Positions 30,247 through 39,798 of a DNA stretch of 54,272 nt are shown in pieces. A program made the translations under genes and the position numbers. Position 1 is the first letter of the stretch. Each line of letters begins with the position of its first letter. Where the stretch lies: contig NZ_AEIU01000097.1 of the NCBI RefSeq assembly GCF_000165125.1, positions 1 through 54,272 on the forward strand. Direction: 5' to 3'. The notes under the pieces were generated by a model, which saw nothing but the letters and a program-made list of their open reading frames with translations, ran no database searches and was not told where the DNA came from. The stretch comes from Vibrio caribbeanicus ATCC BAA-2122. GTDB taxonomy: Bacteria > Pseudomonadota > Gammaproteobacteria > Enterobacterales > Vibrionaceae.

Positions 30247-31518
30247 TCACATCAGCCATTTCCACCAGATAAATAGAGCGAGGAAAGTAAAGAGATATAT
30301 TAGGCCTGCGACAGCAAGGCATTTGAATCCTCTTCCGATCTTTAGCTCCTCAGGCAAGGGTGTTTTTATTAAAAGTAAGTAGTTCAGTAGTGCGAAGAAT
30401 GGGGTGGTGACAAACGCCATGGTCATTGCGAAGTTCAGCATAGGGATCAATGACGAAACAGAAAAATAGATGATCGCCAAAGCCAACAGAGCAATAATAA
30501 TTGTCCAAATAACGGTTGTTTTATTCGATGGGGTTTTGTTCTTCGTCAGTAATTGTTGTGCTTCAGTGACGACTCTGGCGTAACCGTCGAGAAGTGTGAT
30601 CGTACTACCAAAAATACAGAAGAACGCAATAATCGCAATAAGGTACCGAGACCATTCTCCTATGGTTGAGGCGTAAAGTCCGACGAGTTGGTGTGAAAAA
30701 CCGACCCCAGACTGTGAAAGTTCGACCCCTTTTCCATACAAAACTAATGCGCCGAGTGACAAAAAGGCAACAGCAAGAATCGCTGTGACAATATAACCGA
30801 CATTGAAATCAAAAAGCGCACTGCGTGGCGTAATGTTTTGTTGCTCCTTCTGTGTTTTAAGCCACATAGAATTGACACTTGATACTTCGATAGGGGCGGG
30901 CATCCACCCCATAGTAATGATAATGAAACCCAAAGCCGCCAATGTCCAAGGTGATGGGGGCTCAAAAGTCTCTGGGATTGCTACATAATTATCGGCAGCA
31001 ACAGAAACCGCAGTTAGTGTGGCGACCGTTAAAACCAACATGAGTACTTTAGATAGGGAGTCTAATGCTTTGTAATTACCTATAAACAAAACGAGAAAAC
31101 AAATCGATAAGACGATAATACAAGACAATATGGTTGATATTTCTATCGGAATAAAATACGCAAGTAAGCTGGCACTAAAAAACAGCAATGCGGCTGTATT
31201 GACAATCGATGAAATGACACTGAGTACAGAAAATAAGACTAAGTATGGCTTTCCAAGGTGTGCGTATCCCTCAATCAAACTTCGACCTGTACCAAGAGTG
31301 TAATGCACACTCGCACGAAAGAAAGGATACTTAAAAAGGTTGACCAGTAGAATAAGGGCAACCAGTTGCCAACCATAAATCGCGCCGGCTTTAGTTGAGG
31401 CCACAAGGTGGGAACCACCGACGGATAATGTGGCCATCATTATCCCTGGACCCAGTAGTCCGATCTTTTTGAAAGTACTTTGAAACATGTTGTGTGGTAA
31501 ATTATTGGCTCTGTCCAT
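30247..31518 (-). CDS. NRAMP-superfamily transporter with non-canonical metal motifs
   Basis: A 423-residue polytopic membrane protein with about 11 hydrophobic helices. The start LLGPGIMMATLSVGGSHLVA and the TM6 text MGWMPAPIEVSSVNSMW are recognisably NRAMP-like. However, the TM1 DPGN metal motif is replaced by VGGSH-type residues, and the TM6 MPH motif reads MPAP. It may therefore carry a substrate other than Mn2+/Fe2+ (Mg2+ and others are known in divergent branches). No mntR-like operator was recognised. It is single-gene, ending at a shared terminator with rapA. Superfamily assignment is fairly sure; the substrate is not. Confidence 0.8.
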   Translation of the reverse strand: MDRANNLPHNMFQSTFKKIGLLGPGIMMATLSVGGSHLVASTKAGAIYGWQLVALILLVNLFKYPFFRASVHYTLGTGRSLIEGYAHLGKPYLVLFSVLSVISSIVNTAALLFFSASLLAYFIPIEISTILSCIIVLSICFLVLFIGNYKALDSLSKVLMLVLTVATLTAVSVAADNYVAIPETFEPPSPWTLAALGFIIITMGWMPAPIEVSSVNSMWLKTQKEQQNITPRSALFDFNVGYIVTAILAVAFLSLGALVLYGKGVELSQSGVGFSHQLVGLYASTIGEWSRYLIAIIAFFCIFGSTITLLDGYARVVTEAQQLLTKNKTPSNKTTVIWTIIIALLALAIIYFSVSSLIPMLNFAMTMAFVTTPFFALLNYLLLIKTPLPEELKIGRGFKCLAVAGLIYLFTFLALFIWWKWLM

Positions 31519-31667
31519 CGTTATCCCTAAATGTTATTTTTCTTCAATGTGTCTTTATCAATAACAAATCTTCCCAAACTGTGGAAGTGCGTTTTTTCAA
31601 TGTGTTGCTCAAGGTTATAAATTGAAGTAGAGAGACCGTCATAGCGAGCATATTTTGAGTTTGTCGG

Positions 31668-31673
31668 TATAAT
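31668..31673 (+). promoter_or_regulatory. TATAAT hexamer just upstream of rluA
   Basis: A perfect -10 hexamer that includes the ATG at 31672. Transcription starting about 7-10 bp later would exclude ATG 31672 and favour ATG 31711 for rluA. No good -35 was found. Confidence 0.35.
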
Positions 31674-31710
31674 GCACCCATACCAATTCACTTTACCTAT
31701 CGTTATCCCA

Positions 31711-32442
31711 ATGCACAGATATACTCCACCAACGGATCCATGGCTGAATGTCATCTATGAGGATGATGCAATTTTGGCGGTCAATAAGCAGCCCGGGTTG
31801 CTTTCTGTCCCCGGCAGGAAAGTGGAACATCATGACAGTATCTATACGCGTCTTGTGGAGCGTTGGCCTGAAGTTCAAGTCATTCATCGTCTGGATATGG
31901 ATACGTCTGGTCTGATGGTACTGGCAAAAAATAAGCCAGCGGAACGCGCTTTAAAAAAGCAGTTTCAATATCGGTTAACACACAAAGTATATTACGCACG
32001 GGTTTGGGGGAATGTCGCGGCGGATGAAGGGACGATTGATGCGCCATTAATCTGTGACTGGCCCAACAGACCCAAACAAAAAGTGTGTTACGAAACAGGT
32101 AAATCGTCTCAAACTCATTTTCAAGTTGTGAAAAGAGAGAGCCAAACCACCATAGTTAGACTGTTGCCAATCACAGGGCGTTCCCATCAATTGAGAGTTC
32201 ATATGCAGCTAATGGGGCATCCTATCCTAGGTGATGAATTTTACGCTTCTCCACAGGCTTTTGCGCTCTCTTCAAGACTGGATCTACACGCTGCAGAATT
32301 AAGCTTTTATCATCCTGATTCACAATTATTGCAGCGACTGTTTGTAGAATGTGATTTCTATCCTGAAGCCGAATCAATCGTCTTTGACTATTACCAGCCT
32401 GTGTCAAAATTACCAGATTACACCAAGTTACCCAGACCATAG
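31711..32442 (+). CDS. rluA: Dual-specificity rRNA/tRNA pseudouridine synthase RluA
   Basis: A 243-residue RluA-family pseudouridine synthase. In E. coli it modifies 23S rRNA U746 and tRNA U32. The catalytic Asp is in HRLDMDTSGLMVLAKN (about residue 64). CDWPNRPKQKVCYETGK and PITGRSHQLRVHMQLMGHPI match RluA rather than RluC/D, and there is no S4 domain. ATG 31711 gives MHRYTPPTDPWLNVIYEDD, aligning with E. coli MENYNPPQEPW. An upstream ATG at 31672 overlaps a TATAAT and is less likely. The 2-hydroxyacid dehydrogenase gene follows after 28 bp. Confidence 0.94.
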   Translation: MHRYTPPTDPWLNVIYEDDAILAVNKQPGLLSVPGRKVEHHDSIYTRLVERWPEVQVIHRLDMDTSGLMVLAKNKPAERALKKQFQYRLTHKVYYARVWGNVAADEGTIDAPLICDWPNRPKQKVCYETGKSSQTHFQVVKRESQTTIVRLLPITGRSHQLRVHMQLMGHPILGDEFYASPQAFALSSRLDLHAAELSFYHPDSQLLQRLFVECDFYPEAESIVFDYYQPVSKLPDYTKLPRP

Positions 32443-32470
32443 CGGTATTGATTCTCAAACAGGTGATATT

Positions 32471-33433
32471 ATGTCAAAGACAAGAATTGTTTTTTTGGAT
32501 CGCTCAACGTTACCCAGCAGTGCACTATTGCCCAAATTAGAGTTTGAGCACGAGTGGAGTGAGTATGACGCCACGCCTCTAACTCAGATCATTGAACGTG
32601 CCAAAGACGCTGATATTATCATTACAAACAAGGTACCGCTTGATGAGGACATTCTACGTGATCTCCCTAGTTTAAAAATGATTGCTATTGCCGCAACAGG
32701 CTATAACAACGTGGATGTTGAGTATTGTCGAAAACATAATATCGCCATTACAAATGTGCAGGGTTATGCCAATCAATCAGTACCTGAGCACGTAATCGGG
32801 CTCATGTTTGCCTTACAGCGTAATCTTGTCGGGTATCACAATGATATTGCCAATGGTGAGTGGCAAAGAAACAAGCAATTTTGTTTTTTTACTCATCCTA
32901 TTCGTGAAGTCGGTGGTTCAACTATGGGGATTATTGGCCGTGGTGAGCTTGGTGCAGCAACTGGGGCATTGGCTCAAAGCTTAGGAATGAAGGTTGTTTA
33001 TGCAGAGCATAAAGGAGTGGATCAGTGCAGAGATGGTTATCTGCCTTTCGAGCAAGTTCTGGCCTCGTCTGATGTTATTTCTCTTCATTGTCCCCTCAAT
33101 ACTAGCACGCATCGCTTGATTGGAAGGCATGAATTGGCTTTGATGAAGCCTTGTGCTGTTTTAATCAATACTGGGAGGGGAGGTTTAGTAGATGAAGAAG
33201 CTTTAGTGGATAGCTTAAAAGAGGGACGGTTAGGAGGAGCGGGTGTCGATGTCTTTACCGATGAGCCAGCGGGTGAGTCGAACTCTCTGGTTGCCAATAT
33301 GCACTTGCCCAACTTACTACTGACCCCTCACGTGGCATGGGGAACGAGTTCTGCGATTGATAACTTGGTGACTATCCTGATGGATAATGTCAGGGCATTT
33401 TTAGACGGTGAGGAAAAAAATCGTATTGTCTAA
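32471..33433 (+). CDS. D-2-hydroxyacid dehydrogenase (HprA-like)
   Basis: A 320-residue NAD(P)-dependent dehydrogenase of the D-isomer 2-hydroxyacid family, resembling glycerate dehydrogenase/hydroxypyruvate reductase. The Rossmann motif is GIIGRGELGAATG (about residues 151-163). The catalytic Arg is in INTGRGGLVDEEAL, Glu in GVDVFTDEPA, and His in LTPHVAWGT (about 291). ATG 32471 has AGGTGA upstream. The frame is open into rluA but without resemblance there. The exact substrate (glycerate/hydroxypyruvate or another 2-oxoacid) cannot be read. Confidence 0.88.
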   Translation: MSKTRIVFLDRSTLPSSALLPKLEFEHEWSEYDATPLTQIIERAKDADIIITNKVPLDEDILRDLPSLKMIAIAATGYNNVDVEYCRKHNIAITNVQGYANQSVPEHVIGLMFALQRNLVGYHNDIANGEWQRNKQFCFFTHPIREVGGSTMGIIGRGELGAATGALAQSLGMKVVYAEHKGVDQCRDGYLPFEQVLASSDVISLHCPLNTSTHRLIGRHELALMKPCAVLINTGRGGLVDEEALVDSLKEGRLGGAGVDVFTDEPAGESNSLVANMHLPNLLLTPHVAWGTSSAIDNLVTILMDNVRAFLDGEEKNRIV

Positions 33434-33438
33434 TGCTA

Positions 33439-33479
33439 TATACCCAATTAACCTCAAGATGCTAGGTTACTTGGGTATA
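33439..33479. repeat. Imperfect palindrome, Vibrio-type intergenic repeat candidate
   Basis: TATACCCAA, then TAACCT, a 9-nt loop, AGGTTA, then TTGGGTATA: a 15-bp stem with one mismatch. The TATACCCAA...AAGATGC text resembles a short palindrome found many times between genes in Vibrio. A partial match (TATACCCAAGAA) lies near 43590 upstream of mutS. Confidence 0.5.
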
Positions 33480-33490
33480 AATCACATAGT

Positions 33491-33518
33491 AAAAAGGCAG
33501 CCATCGGGCTGCCTTTTA
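33491..33518. terminator. Bidirectional terminator between dehydrogenase and valS
   Basis: AAAAAGGCAGCC-ATCG-GGCTGCCTTTTA, between convergent stops. Confidence 0.85.
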
Positions 33519-33533
33519 GTTTGAAGTTAGGTA

Positions 33534-36401
33534 CTAAAGAGCGGCAATCGTTAACTTTTGCTCTTCAAGCTTGACGAGTGTTTCCTTGTAGCCTTCAAGC
33601 TTCTCTCGTTCTTTGGCAACAACGGCTTCTGGTGCTTTCGCAACAAACCCTTCATTGCCCAACTTTCCTTCGAGACGCTTAATTTCGCCCTGAGTTTTTT
33701 GGATTTCACCATCTAGGCGCGTGAGCTCAGCGTCTTTATCAATGAGTCCAGCCATCGGAATCAAGAGTTCAGATTTTGCGACCAGTGCGGTTGCACAAGC
33801 AGGTATTTCTTCGTTTGGCGTCAGTACTCGCACTGATTCCAGCTTGGCGAGAGAGACCAATACTTGTTTGTTAGCATCAATACGAGTGGCATCTTGCTCG
33901 TTAGCAGCTTTAAGCATCACTTCAAGTGGCTTTCCAGGATTGATGTCGTATTCAGCACGTAGATTTCGAATGCTAGTAATGAAGGATTTCACCCATTCGA
34001 TATCATCCAGAGCGTTTTGATCAAAATTCGCCTCGTTGTATTGTGGCAGTGCCTGAAGCATGATGGTCTCACCTTCAATACCCTTGATGAGAGGTTTCAC
34101 GCTTTGCCAAATGGTTTCTGTGATGTAAGGAATCACTGGGTGCGCAAGTCGAAGTGTTTTCTCAAGAACTGTGATGAGCGTGCGACGAGTACCTCGTTGC
34201 TGGGCTTCATTACCTTTCCACAGTACAGGTTTGGTTAATTCTAAGTACCAGTCACAGAATTGATTCCAAATGAACTCGTAAATGGTGTTCGCGGCCATAT
34301 CAAGACGGAAATTATCGATGTGCCCGTTGAATTCTTTAGCGGCGAGTTCAAATTGTGACTCGATCCATTTGTCCGCGAGTGAGAACTCAATACTGTTGTC
34401 ACCAAAACCACAGTCTTGATCCTCAGTATTCATCAGTACATAGCGACTAGCATTCCAAAGCTTGTTACAGAAATTGCGGTAACCTTCAAGACGTTTCATA
34501 TCCCAGTTGATATCACGTCCTGTTGATGCCATTGCAGCTAAGGTGAAACGCAACGCATCAGTACCGTATGGTTCAATACCATTTTCAAACGTTTTACGTG
34601 TATTTTTTTCAATCTTAGCGGCCAGCTTTGGCTGCATCATGTTTCCGGTACGTTTTTGAACAAGGGCTTCAAGATCAATGCCATCGATCATATCAATAGG
34701 ATCAAGCACATTACCTTTCGACTTAGACATCTTGTCCCCATTTTCATCACGGATCAGGCCAGTAACATAGACCGTTTTGAATGGTACTTGGGGTTTACCA
34801 TTGTCATCTTTACAAAAGTGCATCGTCATCATGATCATTCTGGCGACCCAGAAGAAAATAATGTCAAAGCCAGTGACAAGGACATCAGATGGGTGGAATG
34901 TCTTTAAGTCATCGGTATTTTCAGGCCAACCCTGAGTTCCGAAAGTCCACAGTGCAGAAGAGAACCAAGTGTCTAATACATCGTCATCTTGGCGCAGAAC
35001 AATCACTGGAGCGAGGTTGTTTTTCTCTCGAACTTCTTCTTCTGTGCGACCGACATACACGTTGCCTTCATTGTCATACCATGCAGGGATGCGATGTCCC
35101 CACCAAAGTTGGCGTGAGATACACCAATCTTGGATATCACGCATCCAAGAAAAGTACATATTTTCGTATTGTTTAGGAACAAATTGAATTTCACCATCCT
35201 CAACGGCTTTGGTTGCAGTCTCAGCCAGTGGGGCTGTGCGTACGTACCATTGGTCGGTGAGCATAGGTTCGATCACCACACCGCCACGATCGCCGTAAGG
35301 AACGGTTAAATCATGATCTTTTACTTCATCAAGTAGGCCAAGTTCGTCGAATTCTGCCACGATCGCTTTACGAGCCGCAAAACGCTCCATTCCACGATAC
35401 TTAGCAGGTAGTTCATCCGAGTAAGCATTGCTAGGTTCACCATTTGTGGTGAAGATTTCTGCGCTATCTCGAATATCGCCATTAAAGGTCAGAATATTGA
35501 TCATCGGTAGATCGTGACGCTTACCAACCTCATAGTCATTGAAATCATGAGCAGGAGTGATCTTAACGCAACCAGTTCCTTTTTCCATATCAGCGTGTTC
35601 ATCGCTTACAATTGGAATGCGTCGGTTAATGATTGGCAGTAGGATTTCTTTGCCGATCAGATCTTTATAACGTGCATCTTCAGGGTTTACAGCCACACCA
35701 GTATCACCAAGCATGGTTTCTGGTCGAGTGGTTGCTACGATAATGTAGTCTAAGCCTTGTGCCGTTTTTACTCCATCTGCTAACGGGTAACGGAAATGCC
35801 ACATATGACCTTTTTTGTCTTTATTTTCGACTTCGAGGTCGGAGATGGCAGTATGTAATTTAGGATCCCAGTTGACCAACCGCTTGCCGCGATAAATAAG
35901 ATCGTCTTCGTATAAGCGAACAAAGACCTCTTGCACGGCATTCGATAGTCCATCATCCATAGTGAAACGTTCACGATCCCAGTCAACAGATGCCCCTAAA
36001 CGGCGCAACTGCTTTGTGATGGTACCACCAGACTCAGCTTTCCATTCCCATATTTTGTCGATAAAGGCGTCACGGCCGTAGTCGTGTTTTGTTTTTTCTT
36101 CCTCTGCCGCTATCTTGCGTTCAACAACCATCTGGGTCGCAATACCTGCATGGTCAGTGCCGACTTGCCACAAAGTATTTTTACCTTTCATCCTTTCGAC
36201 ACGGATAAGCGTATCCATGATGGTATCTTGGAAGGCATGGCCCATATGTAGGCTACCTGTGACGTTCGGAGGCGGTATCATAATGCTATAAGCTTGCTTT
36301 GATGTGTCACCGTGTGGCTTAAAGTAGCCTTTTTCTTCCCAAGCTTGATATAGCGCTTGTTCAATCGAAGTAGGGTTGTATGTTTTTTCCATAGTACTCA
36401 T
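33534..36401 (-). CDS. valS: Valyl-tRNA synthetase
   Basis: A 955-residue class I aminoacyl-tRNA synthetase. The HIGH-type motif [15 protein letters not shown] (about residues 43-57), the CP1 editing domain, and [14 protein letters not shown] (about 556) are present. A C-terminal coiled-coil tRNA arm follows ([20 protein letters not shown] onward, about 886-955). The N-terminus is either [10 protein letters not shown] (36401) or MEKTYNP (36392); the latter aligns with E. coli. No T-box leader was seen, as expected for a gammaproteobacterium. Confidence 0.97.
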   Translation of the reverse strand: MSTMEKTYNPTSIEQALYQAWEEKGYFKPHGDTSKQAYSIMIPPPNVTGSLHMGHAFQDTIMDTLIRVERMKGKNTLWQVGTDHAGIATQMVVERKIAAEEEKTKHDYGRDAFIDKIWEWKAESGGTITKQLRRLGASVDWDRERFTMDDGLSNAVQEVFVRLYEDDLIYRGKRLVNWDPKLHTAISDLEVENKDKKGHMWHFRYPLADGVKTAQGLDYIIVATTRPETMLGDTGVAVNPEDARYKDLIGKEILLPIINRRIPIVSDEHADMEKGTGCVKITPAHDFNDYEVGKRHDLPMINILTFNGDIRDSAEIFTTNGEPSNAYSDELPAKYRGMERFAARKAIVAEFDELGLLDEVKDHDLTVPYGDRGGVVIEPMLTDQWYVRTAPLAETATKAVEDGEIQFVPKQYENMYFSWMRDIQDWCISRQLWWGHRIPAWYDNEGNVYVGRTEEEVREKNNLAPVIVLRQDDDVLDTWFSSALWTFGTQGWPENTDDLKTFHPSDVLVTGFDIIFFWVARMIMMTMHFCKDDNGKPQVPFKTVYVTGLIRDENGDKMSKSKGNVLDPIDMIDGIDLEALVQKRTGNMMQPKLAAKIEKNTRKTFENGIEPYGTDALRFTLAAMASTGRDINWDMKRLEGYRNFCNKLWNASRYVLMNTEDQDCGFGDNSIEFSLADKWIESQFELAAKEFNGHIDNFRLDMAANTIYEFIWNQFCDWYLELTKPVLWKGNEAQQRGTRRTLITVLEKTLRLAHPVIPYITETIWQSVKPLIKGIEGETIMLQALPQYNEANFDQNALDDIEWVKSFITSIRNLRAEYDINPGKPLEVMLKAANEQDATRIDANKQVLVSLAKLESVRVLTPNEEIPACATALVAKSELLIPMAGLIDKDAELTRLDGEIQKTQGEIKRLEGKLGNEGFVAKAPEAVVAKEREKLEGYKETLVKLEEQKLTIAAL

Positions 36402-36432
36402 TTGATGGATACGTTGTGGTTAATTTTTGCCG

Positions 36433-36475
36433 ATCAATATAAATAAGCGCTCTGCTAAAGCTTATTTATATTGAT
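36433..36475. repeat. Perfect 16-bp inverted repeat between holC and valS
   Basis: ATCAATATAAATAAGC (36433-36448) and its exact complement GCTTATTTATATTGAT (36460-36475) with an 11-nt loop. It is AU-rich apart from the GC base and lies between co-directional holC and valS. It may be an RNA hairpin or an operator. Confidence 0.8.
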
Positions 36476-36478
36476 TGA

Positions 36479-36931
36479 CTATACGGGGTGATCTATCTCT
36501 ATCGTTTGAAGCTGATAGCCCATTTGACGATAGAGTTTATATCTTTCTCGGGCAATTTGTTTTGCTTTTTTATCAAGCGGGACGAAGTCTACCACCTCTG
36601 TAAACCGGTTCGCAAAGGTTGTGTTTACTTTCGCCATGTTTATTACTATTTGACGATTCCAAGATGGCTTCACACCTTGATGACCAATCTCTATTTTTGT
36701 GCCGTATTTTGGGCCTTCCCCGACTAAGTTATGAGCAATAAACTCTTTTTCATCGGCTTGCCAAAACAGCTCCGCTAGTTGTTCAGCTTCTTTTATATCA
36801 TGGCAATTTAGGTACACCCTTGCTTGCTGTTTCGCAAAGTGACCTGCTAAGTAGACAACATAATTCAGGAATCCTAAATAGGATGCTTGTTTTGATGTTT
36901 CTTGCACAATATAAAATGTAGCTCTAGACAT
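36479..36931 (-). CDS. holC: DNA polymerase III chi subunit
   Basis: A 150-residue protein aligning with HolC: MSRATFYIV at the start, then CHDIKEAEQLAELFWQADEKEF (in short blocks CHDIKEAEQLAELFW and FIAHNLVGEG) and the C-terminal KQIARERYKLYRQMGYQL. Chi links the clamp loader to single-strand binding protein through the psi subunit. It sits between pepA and valS, the same pepA-holC-valS order as in E. coli. Confidence 0.93.
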   Translation of the reverse strand: MSRATFYIVQETSKQASYLGFLNYVVYLAGHFAKQQARVYLNCHDIKEAEQLAELFWQADEKEFIAHNLVGEGPKYGTKIEIGHQGVKPSWNRQIVINMAKVNTTFANRFTEVVDFVPLDKKAKQIARERYKLYRQMGYQLQTIEIDHPV

Positions 36932-36955
36932 GGCGATTTATCTTTTGATCTAATT

Positions 36956-36987
36956 AAGAGAAAAGGGCCATTTGGCCCTTTTCTCTT
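36956..36987 (-). terminator. Strong hairpin between pepA and holC
   Basis: A perfect 14-bp stem AAGAGAAAAGGGCC / GGCCCTTTTCTCTT with a 4-nt loop. The T-rich 3' arm on the minus strand makes a terminator or attenuator likely, so holC-valS may have their own promoter. Confidence 0.75.
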
Positions 36988-36992
36988 GAAGA

Positions 36993-38501
36993 TTACTCCT
37001 CGGTTTCTTGGCCACTTCGATTCAAGAGGAATTGGACTAACATTGGGACCGGGCGTCCAGTCGAGCCCTTAGCCGCTCCTGATTTCCAAGCGGTTCCCGC
37101 AATGTCGAGATGTGCCCAGTGATATTTCTTCGCAAATCGAGACAAGAAACAACCCGCTGTGATCGTTCCACCCGGACGACCGCCAATATTGGCCATGTCT
37201 GCGAATGGACTTTTCAACTGTTCATGGTATTCGTCTGCCATTGGCATGCGCCATGCTCTATCACTCGCTTGCTCCGATGCATTAACTAGTTCATGAGACA
37301 GTGGATTGTGGTTGGACACAACAGCGCTAATATGATGACCAAGAGCAATGACACAAGCTCCGGTTAAAGTTGCAACATCCACCACGCATTCTGGCTCAAA
37401 TTGTTCTACGTAAGTTAACGCATCACACAACACCAAGCGTCCTTCTGCATCGGTATTTAATACTTCAACCGTTTGTCCAGACATTGTTGTCAGTATATCA
37501 CCTGGTCGATATGCATTACTACCTGGCATATTTTCACAGCCAGCCAGCACACCAACGACGTTGATCGGTAGATTGAGTTTGGCGAGTGCTTTCATTGCAC
37601 CAAAGACAGAGGCTGCACCGCACATGTCGTATTTCATTTCATCCATACCTTCGCCTGGTTTTAATGAAATACCTCCTGAGTCGAATGTTAGCCCTTTACC
37701 GACCAGTACAATAGGTTTAGCCTCAGGATCAGGGCTGCCTTTGTATTCCATAACAGACATCATGGACTCATTTTTTGAACCGCGGCCAACAGCAAGGTAA
37801 GAAGTCATTCCAAGCTTCTCCATTTCTTGCTCACCGATAATTTTTGTCGTGATGGTTTCATAATCATCAGCGAGTCGGCGAGCTTGCGAAGCTAGGTAGG
37901 CAGGATTAGCAACATTGGGTGGCATGTTACCCAAGTCTTTGGACGCTTTGACACCAGAGGCGACGGCTAAGCCATGAGATATTGCTCGTTCACCTAAATT
38001 GAGCTCTCTTCGCGTTGGGACGTTAAAGACGAGTTTACGCAGAGGACGGCGAGTCTCAGGCTTGGTGCTTTTGAATTGATCAAAGGTGTAAAGGCCATCT
38101 TTGGTTGCTTCGACAGCCTGACGGACTTTCCAATATGTATCGCGACCTTTGACATGAAGCTCTGTTAGGAAACACACTGCTTCCATAGAACCAGTCTCAT
38201 TGAGCGTATTGATGGTTTTTTGAATGATTTCTTTGTATTGACGCTCGCCAAGTTCACGTTCTTTACCACAACCAACCAGCAAGACACGCTCTGATAAAAC
38301 CCCTGGCACTTGATGAAGCAAAAGCATTTGTCCCGGCTTTCCTTCTAAGTCACCACGTCTTAGTAATGAACTAATATAGCCATCACTGATTTTATCGAGT
38401 TGCTCAGCAACCGGGGAGAGGCGCCGTGGTTCAAAGACTCCGACCACAATACATGCACTGCGTTGCTTTTCGGGACTACCACTTTTTACACTGAACTCCA
38501 T
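36993..38501 (-). CDS. pepA: Leucyl aminopeptidase PepA
   Basis: A 502-residue M17 metallo-aminopeptidase. The signature [16 protein letters not shown] (about residues 352-367), the ligand region [16 protein letters not shown] (about 262-277) and [15 protein letters not shown] near the C-terminus are intact. In E. coli, PepA (XerA, CarP) also binds DNA in Xer recombination and carAB regulation; that second role is only possible here. TAGGAG precedes the ATG. It is divergent from lptF, a conserved arrangement. Confidence 0.96.
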   Translation of the reverse strand: MEFSVKSGSPEKQRSACIVVGVFEPRRLSPVAEQLDKISDGYISSLLRRGDLEGKPGQMLLLHQVPGVLSERVLLVGCGKERELGERQYKEIIQKTINTLNETGSMEAVCFLTELHVKGRDTYWKVRQAVEATKDGLYTFDQFKSTKPETRRPLRKLVFNVPTRRELNLGERAISHGLAVASGVKASKDLGNMPPNVANPAYLASQARRLADDYETITTKIIGEQEMEKLGMTSYLAVGRGSKNESMMSVMEYKGSPDPEAKPIVLVGKGLTFDSGGISLKPGEGMDEMKYDMCGAASVFGAMKALAKLNLPINVVGVLAGCENMPGSNAYRPGDILTTMSGQTVEVLNTDAEGRLVLCDALTYVEQFEPECVVDVATLTGACVIALGHHISAVVSNHNPLSHELVNASEQASDRAWRMPMADEYHEQLKSPFADMANIGGRPGGTITAGCFLSRFAKKYHWAHLDIAGTAWKSGAAKGSTGRPVPMLVQFLLNRSGQETEE

Positions 38502-38580
38502 GCATACTCCTACATCCTAAAGACAAATAGAACTAAATGTTAGATAATGTACACTTACTGGTTGATTCCTTAGTCGGAAC

Positions 38581-38590
38581 TGCTCTTTAA
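38581..38590 (+). promoter_or_regulatory. boxA-like sequence in the lptF leader region
   Basis: TGCTCTTTAA matches the start of the rRNA antitermination boxA. It lies about 100 bp before lptF. A single 10-mer could be chance. Confidence 0.2.
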
Positions 38591-38691
38591 TAGGTGTATT
38601 AACAGATAGCAAAAAATTTAAAAATAAAAGGTTTAACGGGAAACTATAGTGATTCAATCAAAAAAACAAGTTTTGTATAGGTAATTTCAGC

Positions 38692-39795
38692 GTGATTATT
38701 GTTAGATATTTGATCCGCGAGACACTCAAAAGTCAATTTGCGATATTTTTTATCCTCTTTTTGGTGTTCTTGAGCCAGAAATTGATACGTGTACTTGCAG
38801 ATGCAACAGATGGGGACATCCCAGCAAGTTTGGTTGCAAACTATGTCGCTTTAAGTATGCCGTCAATGGGACTCATAATGCTGCCACTGAGCTTATTTTT
38901 GGGAATATTGCTTACTTTCGGTCGCTTGTATGCAGAAAGCGAAATTACGGTCATGAATGCCACTGGTATCGGCAATAAATTTTTAATTAAGGCTGCATTG
39001 TATCTCGCGATTATTACTGGTCTACTGGCAGCAGCCAATGCCTTTTTCTTCGCTCCATATTCGCAAAATCAACTGGTTCATCTTCAGGAGGAAGCAGCCG
39101 CAGAAAATAATGTAGAGCTTTTACAGAAAGGACACTTTCAGCCATCTCCTGATGGTTCTTCGGTTGTTTTTATTGACGATATAGACAAAAAGAAATTGCA
39201 GAATGTTTTCGTGGCTCAGTTACGCCCACGAGACTCTATTTTACCAAGTGTTTCATTTTCTCAGTACGGTGAAGTTAAGGAGTTGAGTGATGGAAGACAA
39301 GTAATTCGAATGTATGATGGTACGCGTTACGAGGGAATACCCACTCGATTGGATTACATGGTGACAAATTTCGACCAATATGAGGGGCTTATTGGTCAAA
39401 GAGAAATAAAAAGTAAAGGTCGAGGTCTGGATGCAATACCGACCCTCAACTTATTCGGTGATCACCGCCCAGCTGCTCAAGCTGAGCTTCAGTGGAGGAT
39501 TTCGCTGGTGCTATGTATCCCACTACTGACTATGTTAGTGGTACCTTTGTCTGCTGTGAACCCACGCCAAGGGCGCTTTGCAAAAATGGGACCTGCTATT
39601 CTTATTTTTCTTGCGTATTTTTTGGCAATTAGTGCGATGAAGTCGGCCATTGAATCAGGGTCTGTATCCGCTGTCATTGGCATGTGGCCAATAAATGGTT
39701 TGCTATTAATCACTGCGATAGCGATTAATTTTAGTGACAGCATTTACGTTCGTCGTTTCAAAGATAATTTGAGAAAGCGCAAAAAGGCTAGTTAA
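38692..39795 (+). CDS. lptF: LPS export permease LptF
   Basis: A 367-residue inner-membrane subunit of the LptB2FG ABC extractor that moves LPS into the Lpt bridge. Six helices surround a large periplasmic beta-jellyroll domain (about residues 125-265). The start MIIVRYLIRETLKSQ and the text PLSLFLGILLTFGRLYAESEI and VVPLSAVNPRQGRF are family landmarks. It starts with GTG at 38692, with AGGTAA upstream. lptG follows after 3 bp. The ATPase gene lptB is elsewhere, as usual. Confidence 0.96.
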   Translation: MIIVRYLIRETLKSQFAIFFILFLVFLSQKLIRVLADATDGDIPASLVANYVALSMPSMGLIMLPLSLFLGILLTFGRLYAESEITVMNATGIGNKFLIKAALYLAIITGLLAAANAFFFAPYSQNQLVHLQEEAAAENNVELLQKGHFQPSPDGSSVVFIDDIDKKKLQNVFVAQLRPRDSILPSVSFSQYGEVKELSDGRQVIRMYDGTRYEGIPTRLDYMVTNFDQYEGLIGQREIKSKGRGLDAIPTLNLFGDHRPAAQAELQWRISLVLCIPLLTMLVVPLSAVNPRQGRFAKMGPAILIFLAYFLAISAMKSAIESGSVSAVIGMWPINGLLLITAIAINFSDSIYVRRFKDNLRKRKKAS

Positions 39796-39798
39796 CTC

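Noticed and set aside
36402-36478. T-box leader for the valS region
   Set aside because: valS is transcribed away from this spacer's holC side, the upstream sequence lacks T-box features, and the group does not normally use them.
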